Below are positions 1 to 6,819 of a DNA stretch of 19,780 nucleotides, piece by piece. The stretch lies in NCBI GenBank assembly GCA_910578665.1, contig CAJTQU010000029.1:1-19780 (forward strand), in the 5' to 3' direction. Below the pieces are notes generated by a model. It worked only from the letters and a program-made list of their open reading frames with translations, did not search any database and had not been told where the DNA came from. A program made the position numbers and the translations under genes. Each line of letters starts with the position of its first letter. The stretch's first letter is position 1. Source of the DNA: an uncultured Muribaculaceae bacterium. GTDB taxonomy: Bacteria > Bacteroidota > Bacteroidia > Bacteroidales > Muribaculaceae.

Positions 1-94
1 GTGTCTGTTAAGACACTTCACGAAACGATAATGCCGCATATATCTCCCATATCCAGACCGCATTTTTTCAGGCAAGAACTTTTTTTACTGAATA

Positions 95-126
95 TTTGGC
101 TGTTTGAAAATCGTTTAGTAATTTTG
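95..126 (+). promoter_or_regulatory. Bacteroidetes-type promoter of rpmH
   Basis: A -33 TTTG at 95-98 is followed after exactly 20 bases by TAATTTTG at 119-126, then CA. This matches the Bacteroidetes sigma factor consensus TTTG/TAnnTTTG. It implies a leader of roughly 60 bases before the L34 start codon. The leader can form only weak pairing (126-133 with 150-156). The bases from 1 to 94 hold no gene I can support. Confidence 0.75.
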
Positions 127-190
127 CAGTCCGAAAAGCGGCCGTGCCACGGCTGCCCGTTATTGAATAATAATATATCGATATACCAAA

Positions 191-346
191 ATGAAAAGAA
201 CTTTTCAACCCTCCAACCGCCGCCGTGTGAACAAGCACGGCTTCCGCGAAAGAATGGCCAGCAAGGATGGCCGCAAAGTACTTTCACGCCGTCGTGCCAA
301 GGGTCGTCTGCACCTTACAGTGAGCGACCACATGGCTTCCAAGTAA
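191..346 (+). CDS. rpmH: 50S ribosomal protein L34
   Basis: This 51-residue protein is the large-subunit ribosomal protein L34, which binds 23S rRNA. It begins MKRTFQPSNRRR and continues with the characteristic NKHGFRERM stretch (residues 14-22) and an RRRAKGR segment near residues 33-39. The whole chain is strongly basic and has normal family length. The ATG at 191 gives the canonical L34 N-terminus, and other frames across this region are shadows. A consensus promoter lies at 95-126 and a strong intrinsic terminator at 373-408, so the gene is probably expressed mainly as a monocistronic message. Identification is from sequence recognition and is essentially certain. Confidence 0.98.
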   Translation: MKRTFQPSNRRRVNKHGFRERMASKDGRKVLSRRRAKGRLHLTVSDHMASK

Positions 347-372
347 TCGATGACGTAAGTCCCTAATCATAG

Positions 373-408
373 AAGAGCTCTTCCGACAACAAGCGGAAGA
401 GCTTTTTT
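373..408 (+). terminator. Intrinsic terminator downstream of rpmH
   Basis: GCTCTTCCG at 377-385 pairs perfectly with CGGAAGAGC at 394-402 around an 8-base loop. An A-rich left flank pairs with the T-run at 403-408. This is a textbook rho-independent terminator 26 bases after the L34 stop codon. Confidence 0.92.
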
Positions 409-461
409 CACAGACGGACATACGGTCCGCACGCAAAAAAATCTTTCCATACATAATTATT

Positions 462-824
462 ATGATCTTACAATTAGCCATACTGTTTGCATTTCTGGCC
501 CTTGGAGAAGCTGTTACCGCCCTGGCCGGAATTCCTGTCCCCGGAAGCATCACGGGTATGATTCTACTCACCGTCTCGCTACAGACCAGACTGATACGCA
601 TCGAATGGGTCGAACGCGGCGCCTCTCTACTAGTGGACAATCTCGGATTCTTTTTCATACCGGCCGGCGTGGGTGTCATGAACTGCTTCGGACTTATAGC
701 CGACCAGTGGCTGCCGATCACGGCGGCATGCGTAGTGAGCACATTTATAATAATAGCCGTGACGGGACATGTGCACCAGCGTGTGCGCCACACATCTTTC
801 AATAGAAACAATGGAGGCATTTGA
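462..824 (+). CDS. lrgA: CidA/LrgA family membrane protein
   Basis: This 120-residue, highly hydrophobic protein belongs to the CidA/LrgA family (E. coli YohJ type). Family members are holin- or antiholin-like inner-membrane proteins linked to murein hydrolase control and, in more recent work, to export of small metabolites. About four membrane segments can be seen, with the family-typical IPVPGSITGMILL stretch near residues 24-36. A basic, polar tail follows after residue 104. The length is close to the family norm. The start at ATG 462 places a hydrophobic helix at the N-terminus as expected. Its last 14 bases overlap the start of the LrgB partner, suggesting translational coupling. No consensus promoter is visible between the rpmH terminator and this gene. 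The physiological role in this organism is not established. Confidence 0.9.
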   Translation: MILQLAILFAFLALGEAVTALAGIPVPGSITGMILLTVSLQTRLIRIEWVERGASLLVDNLGFFFIPAGVGVMNCFGLIADQWLPITAACVVSTFIIIAVTGHVHQRVRHTSFNRNNGGI

Positions 825-1527
825 CACAATAGCGCGTTCGCCGTATGTGGCGGTAGCGCTCACATTCGTGATATTCATTCTGGCACGCGCCATACAGAGA
901 CGTTCTGGCATGGCCATGCTAAACCCTATTCTGGTGACTATAGCGGCACTAGTAGCCATATTATGCCTGGGCGGCATTGATTATGAGACATATAACGCAG
1001 GCGGCAAATATATCGATTTCTGGCTCAAACCGGCAGTAGTGGCACTCGGCGTGCCGCTGTATAAGCAGATAAGCGCTATCCGGAAACAACTACTGCCAAT
1101 ATTAATGGCCGAAATCACAGGATGCGTAATAGGCGTCTCTTCTGTAATGCTGATAGCGACATGGCTGGGAGGCAGCCGAGACGTGGTGCTGTCGCTGGCT
1201 GCGAAATCGGTCACAACCCCTATAGCGATAGAAGTCACTAACAATATAGGGGGCATACCGGCCCTGACAGCCGCCGTAGTGGTATGCACGGGTATTTTCG
1301 GAGGGATGGCAGGATTTGGCATGATGCGTCTGTCACACATAAAAAGCCCTATAGCCCAAGGCCTGTCCATGGGAACGGCAGCGCATGCCGTGGGGACTGC
1401 CGCCGCCATTGAGGCCGGAGGCAGCAGATATGGCGCGTTTTCCTCTTTAGGTCTCATAGTCAACGGACTTCTGACCGCCCTTCTCACACCGCTGATACTG
1501 GCGCTAATGGCTCCTCTACTGCCATAA
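811..1527 (+). CDS. lrgB: CidB/LrgB family membrane protein
   Basis: This 238-residue polytopic membrane protein of the LrgB/CidB (YohK) family is the obligate neighbour of LrgA-like proteins. Conserved family features include the KPAVVALGVPLYKQ segment, KSVTTPIAIEV and the HAVGTAAAIE region towards the C-terminus. The frame is open from 769. I chose ATG 811 because it gives the usual LrgB N-terminus (a short amphipathic lead into the first helix) and overlaps lrgA by only 14 bases. The 769 start would add residues encoded inside the lrgA tail. The pair probably forms one membrane module, and involvement in autolysis control or metabolite export is inferred from the family. A strong hairpin follows the stop codon. 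Confidence 0.9.
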   Translation: MEAFDTIARSPYVAVALTFVIFILARAIQRRSGMAMLNPILVTIAALVAILCLGGIDYETYNAGGKYIDFWLKPAVVALGVPLYKQISAIRKQLLPILMAEITGCVIGVSSVMLIATWLGGSRDVVLSLAAKSVTTPIAIEVTNNIGGIPALTAAVVVCTGIFGGMAGFGMMRLSHIKSPIAQGLSMGTAAHAVGTAAAIEAGGSRYGAFSSLGLIVNGLLTALLTPLILALMAPLLP

Positions 1528-1563
1528 AAACGCGCGTGTCCCGGATTATGGTCCGGGACACGC
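1526..1563 (-). terminator. Hairpin between convergent lrgB and the 60-residue gene
   Basis: A perfect 12-bp stem (1534-1545 with 1552-1563) encloses a 6-base loop. Reading on the minus strand, it is followed 3 bases later by TTTTT (complement of 1526-1530), so it suits the minus-strand gene best. On the plus strand it lies 6 bases after the lrgB stop but lacks a U-tract. It may stop transcription in both directions. Confidence 0.75.
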
Positions 1564-1597
1564 CGTATAAATTCACTAAATTATTTCTCTTGAACCG

Positions 1598-1780
1598 CTA
1601 TTGGTTCGGGCCTAGGAATGTGCCTATGTCAAATATCCAGAAGAACAATAAAGCGCAAAGGCCAATTACCCCTATCCATAACCACAGGCGGTATATGCGC
1701 CTATGGTTCCGGGCAGATTCCTCGTGGCGCTGCCTGCGTTCTTCAGCGGCATGGCCAGAATTGCTGTGATGATGTGTCAT
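1598..1780 (-). CDS. Small one-helix membrane protein, unknown function
   Basis: This is a 60-residue protein I do not recognise by name. The first 30 residues are hydrophilic, rich in His, Arg and Glu, and begin MTHHHSNSGHAAEERRQRHE. A single hydrophobic segment spans about residues 31-50 (LWLWIGVIGLCALLFFWIF), then a short tail ends in GPNQ. The charge pattern suggests the N-terminus stays in the cytoplasm. The open frame extends upstream to 1867, but ATG 1780 is preferred: the extra 29 residues would be encoded through the hairpin and A-run at 1805-1846 and look unlike protein. It lies 101 bases downstream of dnaB on the same strand. Small membrane proteins of this kind are common next to dnaB in related genomes only as far as I can guess; that is not verified. 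Confidence 0.6.
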   Translation of the reverse strand: MTHHHSNSGHAAEERRQRHEESARNHRRIYRLWLWIGVIGLCALLFFWIFDIGTFLGPNQ

Positions 1781-1804
1781 AGTATTAATTTGTGCTGTGT
1801 TATT

Positions 1805-1846
1805 AAAAAAAAACTCGGCAGACACCCGTGAGGGAGTTCTGTCGAG
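1805..1846 (-). terminator. Terminator or attenuator between dnaB and the 60-residue gene
   Basis: On the minus strand a stem forms between 1838-1846 and 1814-1822 with one A-C mismatch. It is followed directly by nine U residues (complement of A-run 1805-1813). It is placed as the dnaB terminator. A TACTTTTG box at 1854-1861 lies just upstream of it, so it could also act as an attenuator for the small gene. Confidence 0.8.
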
Positions 1847-1853
1847 TGTATAA

Positions 1854-1861
1854 CAAAAGTA
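1854..1861 (-). promoter_or_regulatory. Possible -7 box for the 60-residue gene
   Basis: The minus strand reads TACTTTTG here, a full match to TAnnTTTG. No TTTG is visible about 20 bases upstream, so only half of the promoter is supported. If it is used, the transcript would begin immediately before the hairpin at 1814-1846. Confidence 0.35.
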
Positions 1862-1881
1862 TGTCAAAAAATGTTTACAGG

Positions 1882-3459
1882 TTAGAACGGCACACTTTCG
1901 CCCGGACCGGGCATAATATCCGGCATGGGAGAACCCTCAAACGGATTTGCAGATGCCAGTCCGCCGGACAGGGGTGAACGTGTTGTGGGGCCGGAATCGT
2001 CCTCATCGTTCATACGGCTCTGCACCGTCTGCGTCTGTACGACACGCCTTCCGTCATCCCAGTTTTCAAAACGCACAAACTGGCTTGTGAAGCGCATCTT
2101 GACCGTGCCTACCTGGCCGCTTCGGTGTTTGGCTATTATAAATTCCGCCAGACCGCGTATATCATTGCCCTCGGCATCCTCTGACGAATGTGTGTAATAT
2201 TCCGGGCGGTGGATAAACGCCACAAAGTCAGCATCCTGCTCTATGGCACCAGATTCACGCAGGTCGGAGAGGATGGGGCGCTTGTCATCGCGCGTAGTAG
2301 TCGAACGGTTGAGCTGCGACAATGCTATGACAGGGATATTCAACTCCTTGGCCAACGCTTTCAGAGAGCGAGAAATGGTGCTCACCTCCTGCTCTCGCGA
2401 ACCAAATTTCATTCCTGTGGCATTCATCAGCTGCAAATAGTCGATTATTATGATCTTTACGCCATGCTCCCTGACCAGGCGCCGGGCCTTTGTACGCAAC
2501 TCCGTCACCGACAAACCGGGCGTCTCGTCTATATACATAGGCGCGCCAAACAAGAATTTAACACGCGAGTTAAGCTGCTCCCATTCCCGGTCGGACAATC
2601 GTCCCGAGCGGATCGTCTCACCCTTGATTTCGCACACATTGGATATCATACGGTTCACCAGCTGCACATTGCTCATCTCCAACGAGAAGAAGCCCACAGG
2701 TATGTTGAAGTCCACAGCCATGTTCTTGGCCATAGAGAGCACAAACGCCGTCTTACCCATGGCCGGACGCGCGGCAATGATGATAAGGTCGGAATTCTGC
2801 CATCCCGAAGTAATGGCATCCAATTCAGAATACCCTGTGGCAAGACCTGACAGACCGCTTTCGCGGTTTGCGGCAGCCTGTATCTGCTGCATTGCCTGGT
2901 TGATGACAGTGTCTACCTGCACCACCTCGCGCTTAAGCTGTGTCTGCGAAATTTCAAACAACTCGCCTTCGGCCGCCTGCAGCAGATCGTCAATATCATT
3001 AGCCTCGTCAAATGCCTGCCCCTCTATATTGGAAGCAAAGGCTATAAGGCGTCGGGCCAGATATTTTTGCGCTATGATACGGGCGTGGAATTCTATATGG
3101 GCCGCCGACGTCACACGAGCAGTAAGCTCCGTTATAACCACGGCGCCGCCCACACGCTCCAATGTCCCGTTGGCCCTGAGCTGCTCCACCACCGTGAGCA
3201 TGTCTATGGGGCGCTGGTTGGAACCGAGCTGCGACACGGCCTCGTATATGAGTTGGTTGCGCGGATCATAAAAGCTCTCCGGCACAAGCAAGTCGCAGAC
3301 CTCTGTATAGGCGTCTTTCTCAAGCATGAGCGCGCCTAGCACCATCTCTTCAAGCTCTATGGCCTGCGGCTGCAACTTGCCGGCTACATCGGCATACTGA
3401 GGCGTATGACGGGGTTTGCCACGCTGCGAGAGATTATGTTGGCTGGTATCTGTAGGCAT
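1882..3459 (-). CDS. dnaB: Replicative DNA helicase DnaB
   Basis: This is the hexameric 5'-3' helicase that unwinds DNA ahead of the replisome and recruits primase. The 525-residue chain has an N-terminal all-helical domain (about residues 30-135), a linker, and a RecA-like ATPase core. Visible motifs are Walker A RPAMGKT (231-237), the catalytic Glu in FFSLEMS (E261), Walker B IIIIDYLQ (D340), SQLNR (381-385) and DLRESGAIEQDAD (399-411). No intein interrupts the Walker A or later motifs. The frame allows a TTG start at 3465 overlapping rsgA, but ATG 3459 is chosen because it is a standard start codon, 2 bases after the rsgA stop. Co-transcription with rsgA is likely. The N-terminal 25 residues and the Pro/Gly/Ser-rich C-terminal tail look disordered. 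Confidence 0.97.
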   Translation of the reverse strand: MPTDTSQHNLSQRGKPRHTPQYADVAGKLQPQAIELEEMVLGALMLEKDAYTEVCDLLVPESFYDPRNQLIYEAVSQLGSNQRPIDMLTVVEQLRANGTLERVGGAVVITELTARVTSAAHIEFHARIIAQKYLARRLIAFASNIEGQAFDEANDIDDLLQAAEGELFEISQTQLKREVVQVDTVINQAMQQIQAAANRESGLSGLATGYSELDAITSGWQNSDLIIIAARPAMGKTAFVLSMAKNMAVDFNIPVGFFSLEMSNVQLVNRMISNVCEIKGETIRSGRLSDREWEQLNSRVKFLFGAPMYIDETPGLSVTELRTKARRLVREHGVKIIIIDYLQLMNATGMKFGSREQEVSTISRSLKALAKELNIPVIALSQLNRSTTTRDDKRPILSDLRESGAIEQDADFVAFIHRPEYYTHSSEDAEGNDIRGLAEFIIAKHRSGQVGTVKMRFTSQFVRFENWDDGRRVVQTQTVQSRMNDEDDSGPTTRSPLSGGLASANPFEGSPMPDIMPGPGESVPF

Positions 3460-3461
3460 AG

Positions 3462-4403
3462 TCAAAATGGTTTACGGTATTTATCCGGATTAGCATCCTC
3501 AAGTATTGAGAGATACGAAGAATAGCGGCTGCGGGCTATGCGCTGCTCTTCCAAAGCCTTAAGCACGGCACAGCCAGGCTCATGGGTGTGCGTGCAGCCT
3601 CGAAAACGACACTCCGCGCCCGTCTTGAAAATTTCAGGGAAATAATGCCCTACCTCAGCATAGTCGAAATCGATTGTGCCAAAGCCTTTTACACCGGGAA
3701 TGTCTATCAGGCGGCCGCCTCCGGGCAGGTCATACATTTCAGAGAACGTAGTAGTATGCATACCAGTGTGATGCTGGTCGGAAATATTACCTGTGCGCAG
3801 GCCGAGGCCTGGCACCAGGGCATTTATAAGCGAACTTTTGCCCACACCGCTGTTACCGGCCATCAGCACTGTACGGCCGGATGCCGATGCCCTGAGAGCA
3901 TCTATCCCCTGCCCTGTGCGTGCCGATACCACCATAACCTCATAGCCGATAGAACCATAAAGATAAGACATGGCATCAGCCAGTTCACGGTCATCCTCAT
4001 CCCACATATCACACTTATTGAATACGACGGACGCCGTAACGCCATATGCCTCTGCCGTAGCCAGAAACCTGTCTATAAAAGTGGTCGTAGTCTGCGGCTC
4101 GCGCAGCGTGACCACCAAAAAGGCCTTATCGATATTGGCGGCAAGTATATGGCTCTCTTTGGACAGATTGGACGCACGGCGAATAATGTAATTACGCCTC
4201 GGAGCGATAGCGGTGATAAACCCCGTGCCGTCAGGCGTAAGGGAAACAGTCACCACGTCCCCTACCGCCACCGGATTGGTAGTACGTATGCCCTTGATAC
4301 GGAAACTGCCTTTCACCTTGCACCTTATCAGCCGGCCGTCGAACCGGCCGTCCGGGGCAACCTCGTACCAGCTGCCTGTATTTCTTACCACTGTACCTTG
4401 CAT
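3462..4403 (-). CDS. rsgA: Ribosome small subunit-dependent GTPase RsgA
   Basis: RsgA (YjeQ/EngC) is a GTPase that checks and releases late-maturing 30S subunits. The 313 residues show the expected order: an N-terminal OB-fold (about 1-75), a circularly permuted GTPase domain in which G4 NKCD (129-132) and G5 SAR (160-162) precede the P-loop GNSGVGKS (183-190) and G3 DIPG (234-237), and a C-terminal zinc-binding domain with C265, C270, H272 and C278. The start MQGTVVRNTGSWYEV is the standard RsgA N-terminus. A TAATTTTGCA box sits only 5 bases upstream of the ATG, implying a near-leaderless mRNA. It lies directly upstream of dnaB and was probably transcribed with it. Confidence 0.97.
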   Translation of the reverse strand: MQGTVVRNTGSWYEVAPDGRFDGRLIRCKVKGSFRIKGIRTTNPVAVGDVVTVSLTPDGTGFITAIAPRRNYIIRRASNLSKESHILAANIDKAFLVVTLREPQTTTTFIDRFLATAEAYGVTASVVFNKCDMWDEDDRELADAMSYLYGSIGYEVMVVSARTGQGIDALRASASGRTVLMAGNSGVGKSSLINALVPGLGLRTGNISDQHHTGMHTTTFSEMYDLPGGGRLIDIPGVKGFGTIDFDYAEVGHYFPEIFKTGAECRFRGCTHTHEPGCAVLKALEEQRIARSRYSSYLSILEDANPDKYRKPF

Positions 4404-4408
4404 GATTG

Positions 4409-4416
4409 CAAAATTA
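4409..4416 (-). promoter_or_regulatory. -7 box immediately upstream of rsgA
   Basis: The minus strand reads TAATTTTG followed by CA, identical to the rpmH -7 box. Only five bases separate the box from the rsgA ATG. No TTTG is found about 20 bases further upstream. If active, the transcript would start within about 3 bases of the start codon. Confidence 0.5.
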
Positions 4417-4462
4417 CAGCTTTTTTTCGGTTGTCCTGCGCTTTTTAGCTTTTTTTAATCTA

Positions 4463-4499
4463 CATGTTATAAACAAGCATAACGCCATCCATGTTATAA
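4463..4499. repeat. Direct repeat in the rsgA/PepSY intergenic region
   Basis: The 10-base word CATGTTATAA occurs at 4463-4472 and 4490-4499, 27 bases apart. Each copy is followed closely by an ACAAG (4473-4477 and 4506-4510). The repeat sits between the divergent rsgA and PepSY-like genes, where a paired regulator site could lie. No regulator is identified. Confidence 0.5.
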
Positions 4500-4544
4500 T
4501 CACAAACAAGGTTCCGAGCGAGATCTTTAAAAGTATTTACGACT

Positions 4545-5159
4545 ATGAAAAAGACACTATTTATACTTGGGCTGGCTGCTATGGCCGCCATGCCCGTAAC
4601 AGCCCAGCAGAGCAACCAGGGCGCGTCACCGCGCCTTAACCCGGGCGTGGGGCCTGCTATGTCAGGCAGCATGGAATTCCGCAGCCTGCCTGAAAACGCA
4701 CAAACGTTTATAAACACTTTGTTCCCCTCCACCACGGTGGCACGTGTGGAAAATGATTTTAAGGACCGCGAGTACGAAGTCAAAATGAGTGACGGATATG
4801 AAATCACGTTTGACTATAACGGCAACTGGACACAGGTAGAGGCTCCCGAAGGCGTGATGCTTCCCAGCAGCACTCTTGTAGCCATGGTGCCTGAACAAGT
4901 AGTCATAACGGCTCTTTCCGGCAACGATCTCGCCCAGGGCGGAGTGATAAACTATGTAGAAGAGATCGAAGCTTATCCGGAAGGCTACATGGTGGAATAT
5001 GCCACTGCTTCTGACAAAGGCAAAGTCGCAGTGTCGAAAAACGACGGATCCGTAGTCACCAAGGGGAAGAAAGCGTTCCTTAAACACCGCCGGGACAAGA
5101 CAGCGGCAGTAAAACCCTGCTGCAAAGACAAACACCGCGACCACAAAGGCCATCGTTAA
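4545..5159 (+). CDS. Secreted PepSY-like (DUF2874) protein
   Basis: This 204-residue exported protein carries an N-terminal signal peptide (residues 1-20, cleavage probably after VTA) followed by PepSY-like domain sequence. The first unit (about 43-103) contains LPENAQTFINTLFP, an alternating strand segment DREYEVKMSDGYEITFDYNGNW, and a second related unit runs to about residue 176. This matches the Bacteroidetes PepSY-like family (once described as beta-lactamase-inhibitor-like folds), whose biochemical role is unknown. The last 25 residues are unusual: strongly basic with paired Cys and several His (CCKDKHRDHKGHR), which could bind metal or contact nucleic acid or envelope polymer. The gene stands alone, with its own terminator at 5217-5255 and a direct repeat upstream. 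Confidence 0.85.
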   Translation: MKKTLFILGLAAMAAMPVTAQQSNQGASPRLNPGVGPAMSGSMEFRSLPENAQTFINTLFPSTTVARVENDFKDREYEVKMSDGYEITFDYNGNWTQVEAPEGVMLPSSTLVAMVPEQVVITALSGNDLAQGGVINYVEEIEAYPEGYMVEYATASDKGKVAVSKNDGSVVTKGKKAFLKHRRDKTAAVKPCCKDKHRDHKGHR

Positions 5160-5216
5160 AAAACATCTATAAATAATTCTTACACGCGACCGTAAATTCA
5201 TTTTTAGCTATGACCG

Positions 5217-5255
5217 GCCCGACCTCCTGCACAAGCTGCGAGGCCGGGCTTTTTT
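5217..5255 (+). terminator. Intrinsic terminator after the PepSY-like gene
   Basis: GCCCGACCTC (5217-5226) pairs with GAGGCCGGGC (5240-5249) with one A-C mismatch, followed by six T residues at 5250-5255. It lies 57 bases after the stop codon. The rest of the 5160-5400 gap holds only the mltG promoter and no gene that I can support. Confidence 0.88.
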
Positions 5256-5337
5256 GCACCGAAAAGACAGGCACAAGATTAACAATCTGATGCACAATAC
5301 AATAACAGAAATGCATATCAACCAGCGGAACACCACA

Positions 5338-5369
5338 TTTGGATTTTATCATATTTTTTGTTAATTTCG
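5338..5369 (+). promoter_or_regulatory. Bacteroidetes-type promoter of mltG
   Basis: TTTG at 5338-5341 and TAATTTCG at 5362-5369 are separated by exactly 20 bases. The -7 box differs from consensus by one base and is followed by CA as in the other promoters of this window. The leader to the mltG ATG would be about 28 bases. Confidence 0.65.
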
Positions 5370-5400
5370 CACATCGTAGTATAAACACTGTTACAACATC

Positions 5401-6519
5401 ATGAATGTAAGTAAATATTGCGCCGACCCACAAAAGAAAGGTGCAAGGGAGCAGCAGACCGAGGCTGAAAAATCACGACAGGCACGCCGCCCCAAAAGAC
5501 GTCCGAACCGCATAGTATTCATATCCTTTTTAGTGGTTTTAGTGACAATAATACTGGTCGGTCTCGCACTGATAATACCAATGTTAAACAAAGGCGCAAG
5601 GCATACTGTGATAATAAAGATACCAGCCAACGCCACCTCCAAACAAGTAGAAGACAGTGTGTCGAAATATCTGGGTAGCGACTACGCCCATGATTTGCGA
5701 CAGGCCATGGAGATCACAGGAGCCGGAGCTCCTATACGCTACGGGGCTTTCCGTATAGAAAAAGGCCAGTCCCCCATGCAGGGAGCACGCACTATAACAC
5801 ATGGCGGACAAGTAGGCATACGGGTTGTCATACAGAACGAACGCGACAAGAAAACGCTGGCTAAAAAATTTGCAGCAAAACTTGACATGCCGGTAGATTC
5901 TCTGATGGGCGTTCTTAACGATTCTGCATTTTTGGAAAAATGCGACACCGACCCAGAACATGTCATGTGTCTGTTTCTGGCCAATACTTACGAGTTTTTC
6001 TGGACAGCCTCTCCGGAAGAAATTGTACACAAAATGCGCAGAAACTACGATGCTTTCTGGACTCCGGAACGTCTGGCCAGAGCCGAGAAACTACATCTAT
6101 CACCTCGCGAAGTGGCCATCCTTGCATCTATAGTTGACGAGGAAACTAACATGAACAACGAAAAAGGAATCATAGGACGACTGTATATCAACCGTCTGAA
6201 CAAAAATATGAAACTACAGGCTGACCCCACAGTACGTTTCGCATTAGGAGACTTCAATATAAAGCGTATTACAGGCGAAATGACCAAGACAGACTCTCCG
6301 TTTAACACCTACAGATACGAAGGTCTCCCCCCTGGTCCGATACGCACCACGTCGGCAGCCACCATGGACGCCATATTAAGCTCAAGACCAAACAATTATC
6401 TGTACATGTGCGCTAAAGAGGACTTCAGCGGATACCACAATTTCGCAGAGACCTATGAGGAGCACTTGGCCAACGCCAAACGATACCAGGCAGCCCTGGA
6501 CAAAGCAGGCATAAGATAA
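5401..6519 (+). CDS. mltG: Endolytic transglycosylase MltG
   Basis: MltG (YceG-like) is an inner-membrane lytic transglycosylase that cleaves nascent glycan strands and is thought to terminate peptidoglycan polymerisation. The 372-residue chain has a basic cytoplasmic N-terminus (residues 1-37), one membrane helix (about 38-60), a LysM-like region, and the catalytic YceG domain. The active-site segment ASIVDEETN places the catalytic glutamate at E248 by comparison with ASIVEKET in E. coli. The family signature YEGLPPGPI is present near residues 307-315. Length and layout are normal. It has its own promoter and is followed, after an 87-base gap with structured DNA, by the DUF2007 gene in the same direction. 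Confidence 0.96.
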   Translation: MNVSKYCADPQKKGAREQQTEAEKSRQARRPKRRPNRIVFISFLVVLVTIILVGLALIIPMLNKGARHTVIIKIPANATSKQVEDSVSKYLGSDYAHDLRQAMEITGAGAPIRYGAFRIEKGQSPMQGARTITHGGQVGIRVVIQNERDKKTLAKKFAAKLDMPVDSLMGVLNDSAFLEKCDTDPEHVMCLFLANTYEFFWTASPEEIVHKMRRNYDAFWTPERLARAEKLHLSPREVAILASIVDEETNMNNEKGIIGRLYINRLNKNMKLQADPTVRFALGDFNIKRITGEMTKTDSPFNTYRYEGLPPGPIRTTSAATMDAILSSRPNNYLYMCAKEDFSGYHNFAETYEEHLANAKRYQAALDKAGIR

Positions 6520-6548
6520 GGCCACCGATTTTGAACATTACGCCTCAC

Positions 6549-6606
6549 GGCAGTGTTGACTAATTAAACACAATTAGTTTTAATCATTCATAAAAAACAC
6601 ACTGCC
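6549..6606 (+). promoter_or_regulatory. Nested inverted repeats abutting the DUF2007 start codon
   Basis: An outer 8-bp stem GGCAGTGT (6549-6556) pairs with ACACTGCC (6599-6606), ending on the base before the ATG at 6607. Inside it, ACTAATT (6559-6565) pairs with AATTAGT (6572-6578), followed by TTTTAA. The inner hairpin could be a weak terminator after mltG. The outer stem could mask the translation start of the next gene. No consensus promoter is visible in this gap. Confidence 0.5.
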
Positions 6607-6819
6607 ATGAAGCTACTAAAAATTTACAACACCGAGACAATAGCCTACATAGACAAAGGCTTTCTGGCCGACAACGGCATAGAATGCGTGGTAGAACAGA
6701 ACGCCATGTCAAATGTATTCCCTGCGCCAGACGCAGGAACATCAAGCATCGGACTGTATGTGATAGACGATGCCTTATTTCAGCAGGCAAAACACCTGCT
6801 TGACAACCGTCCTGAATGA
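6607..6819 (+). CDS. DUF2007 domain mini-protein
   Basis: This 70-residue cytoplasmic protein resembles the DUF2007 family, annotated loosely as putative signal-transducing proteins with a small GlnB-like alpha/beta fold. It shows the typical opening MKLLKIYNTETIAYIDKG, a central segment NGIECVVEQNAMSNV and the closing IGLYVIDDALFQQAKHLLD. Whole-family length is about 65-80 residues, so it is complete. It overlaps the following DUF4421 gene by 4 bases (ATGA), which suggests coupled translation. A nested inverted repeat ends exactly at its start codon. No ligand or partner is known to me, and the name should not be read as evidence of a signalling role. Confidence 0.8.
   Translation: MKLLKIYNTETIAYIDKGFLADNGIECVVEQNAMSNVFPAPDAGTSSIGLYVIDDALFQQAKHLLDNRPE

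Noticed and set aside
1..16. Small hairpin GTGTCT-GTTA-AGACAC at the left edge
   Set aside because: A 6-bp stem without a U-tract and with no upstream context is too little to call a terminator.
1..63. Possible divergent gene start on the minus strand (ATG at 63, open to the left edge)
   Set aside because: Only 21 codons are visible, with no recognisable family and no promoter box; it cannot be separated from chance.
415..429. 5-bp inverted repeat CGGAC/GTCCG upstream of lrgA as an operator
   Set aside because: Short, and no promoter element is nearby to anchor it.
2450..3271. 273-codon plus-strand open frame opposite dnaB
   Set aside because: It lies wholly antisense to a clearly recognised helicase, has low-complexity Ser/Arg-rich translation and no family resemblance.
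1882..3459. Intein in DnaB
   Set aside because: The helicase motifs are contiguous and the protein has normal length.
3582..4448. 288-codon plus-strand open frame opposite rsgA
   Set aside because: It is a shadow of the rsgA frame, and the GTPase motifs on the minus strand are unambiguous.
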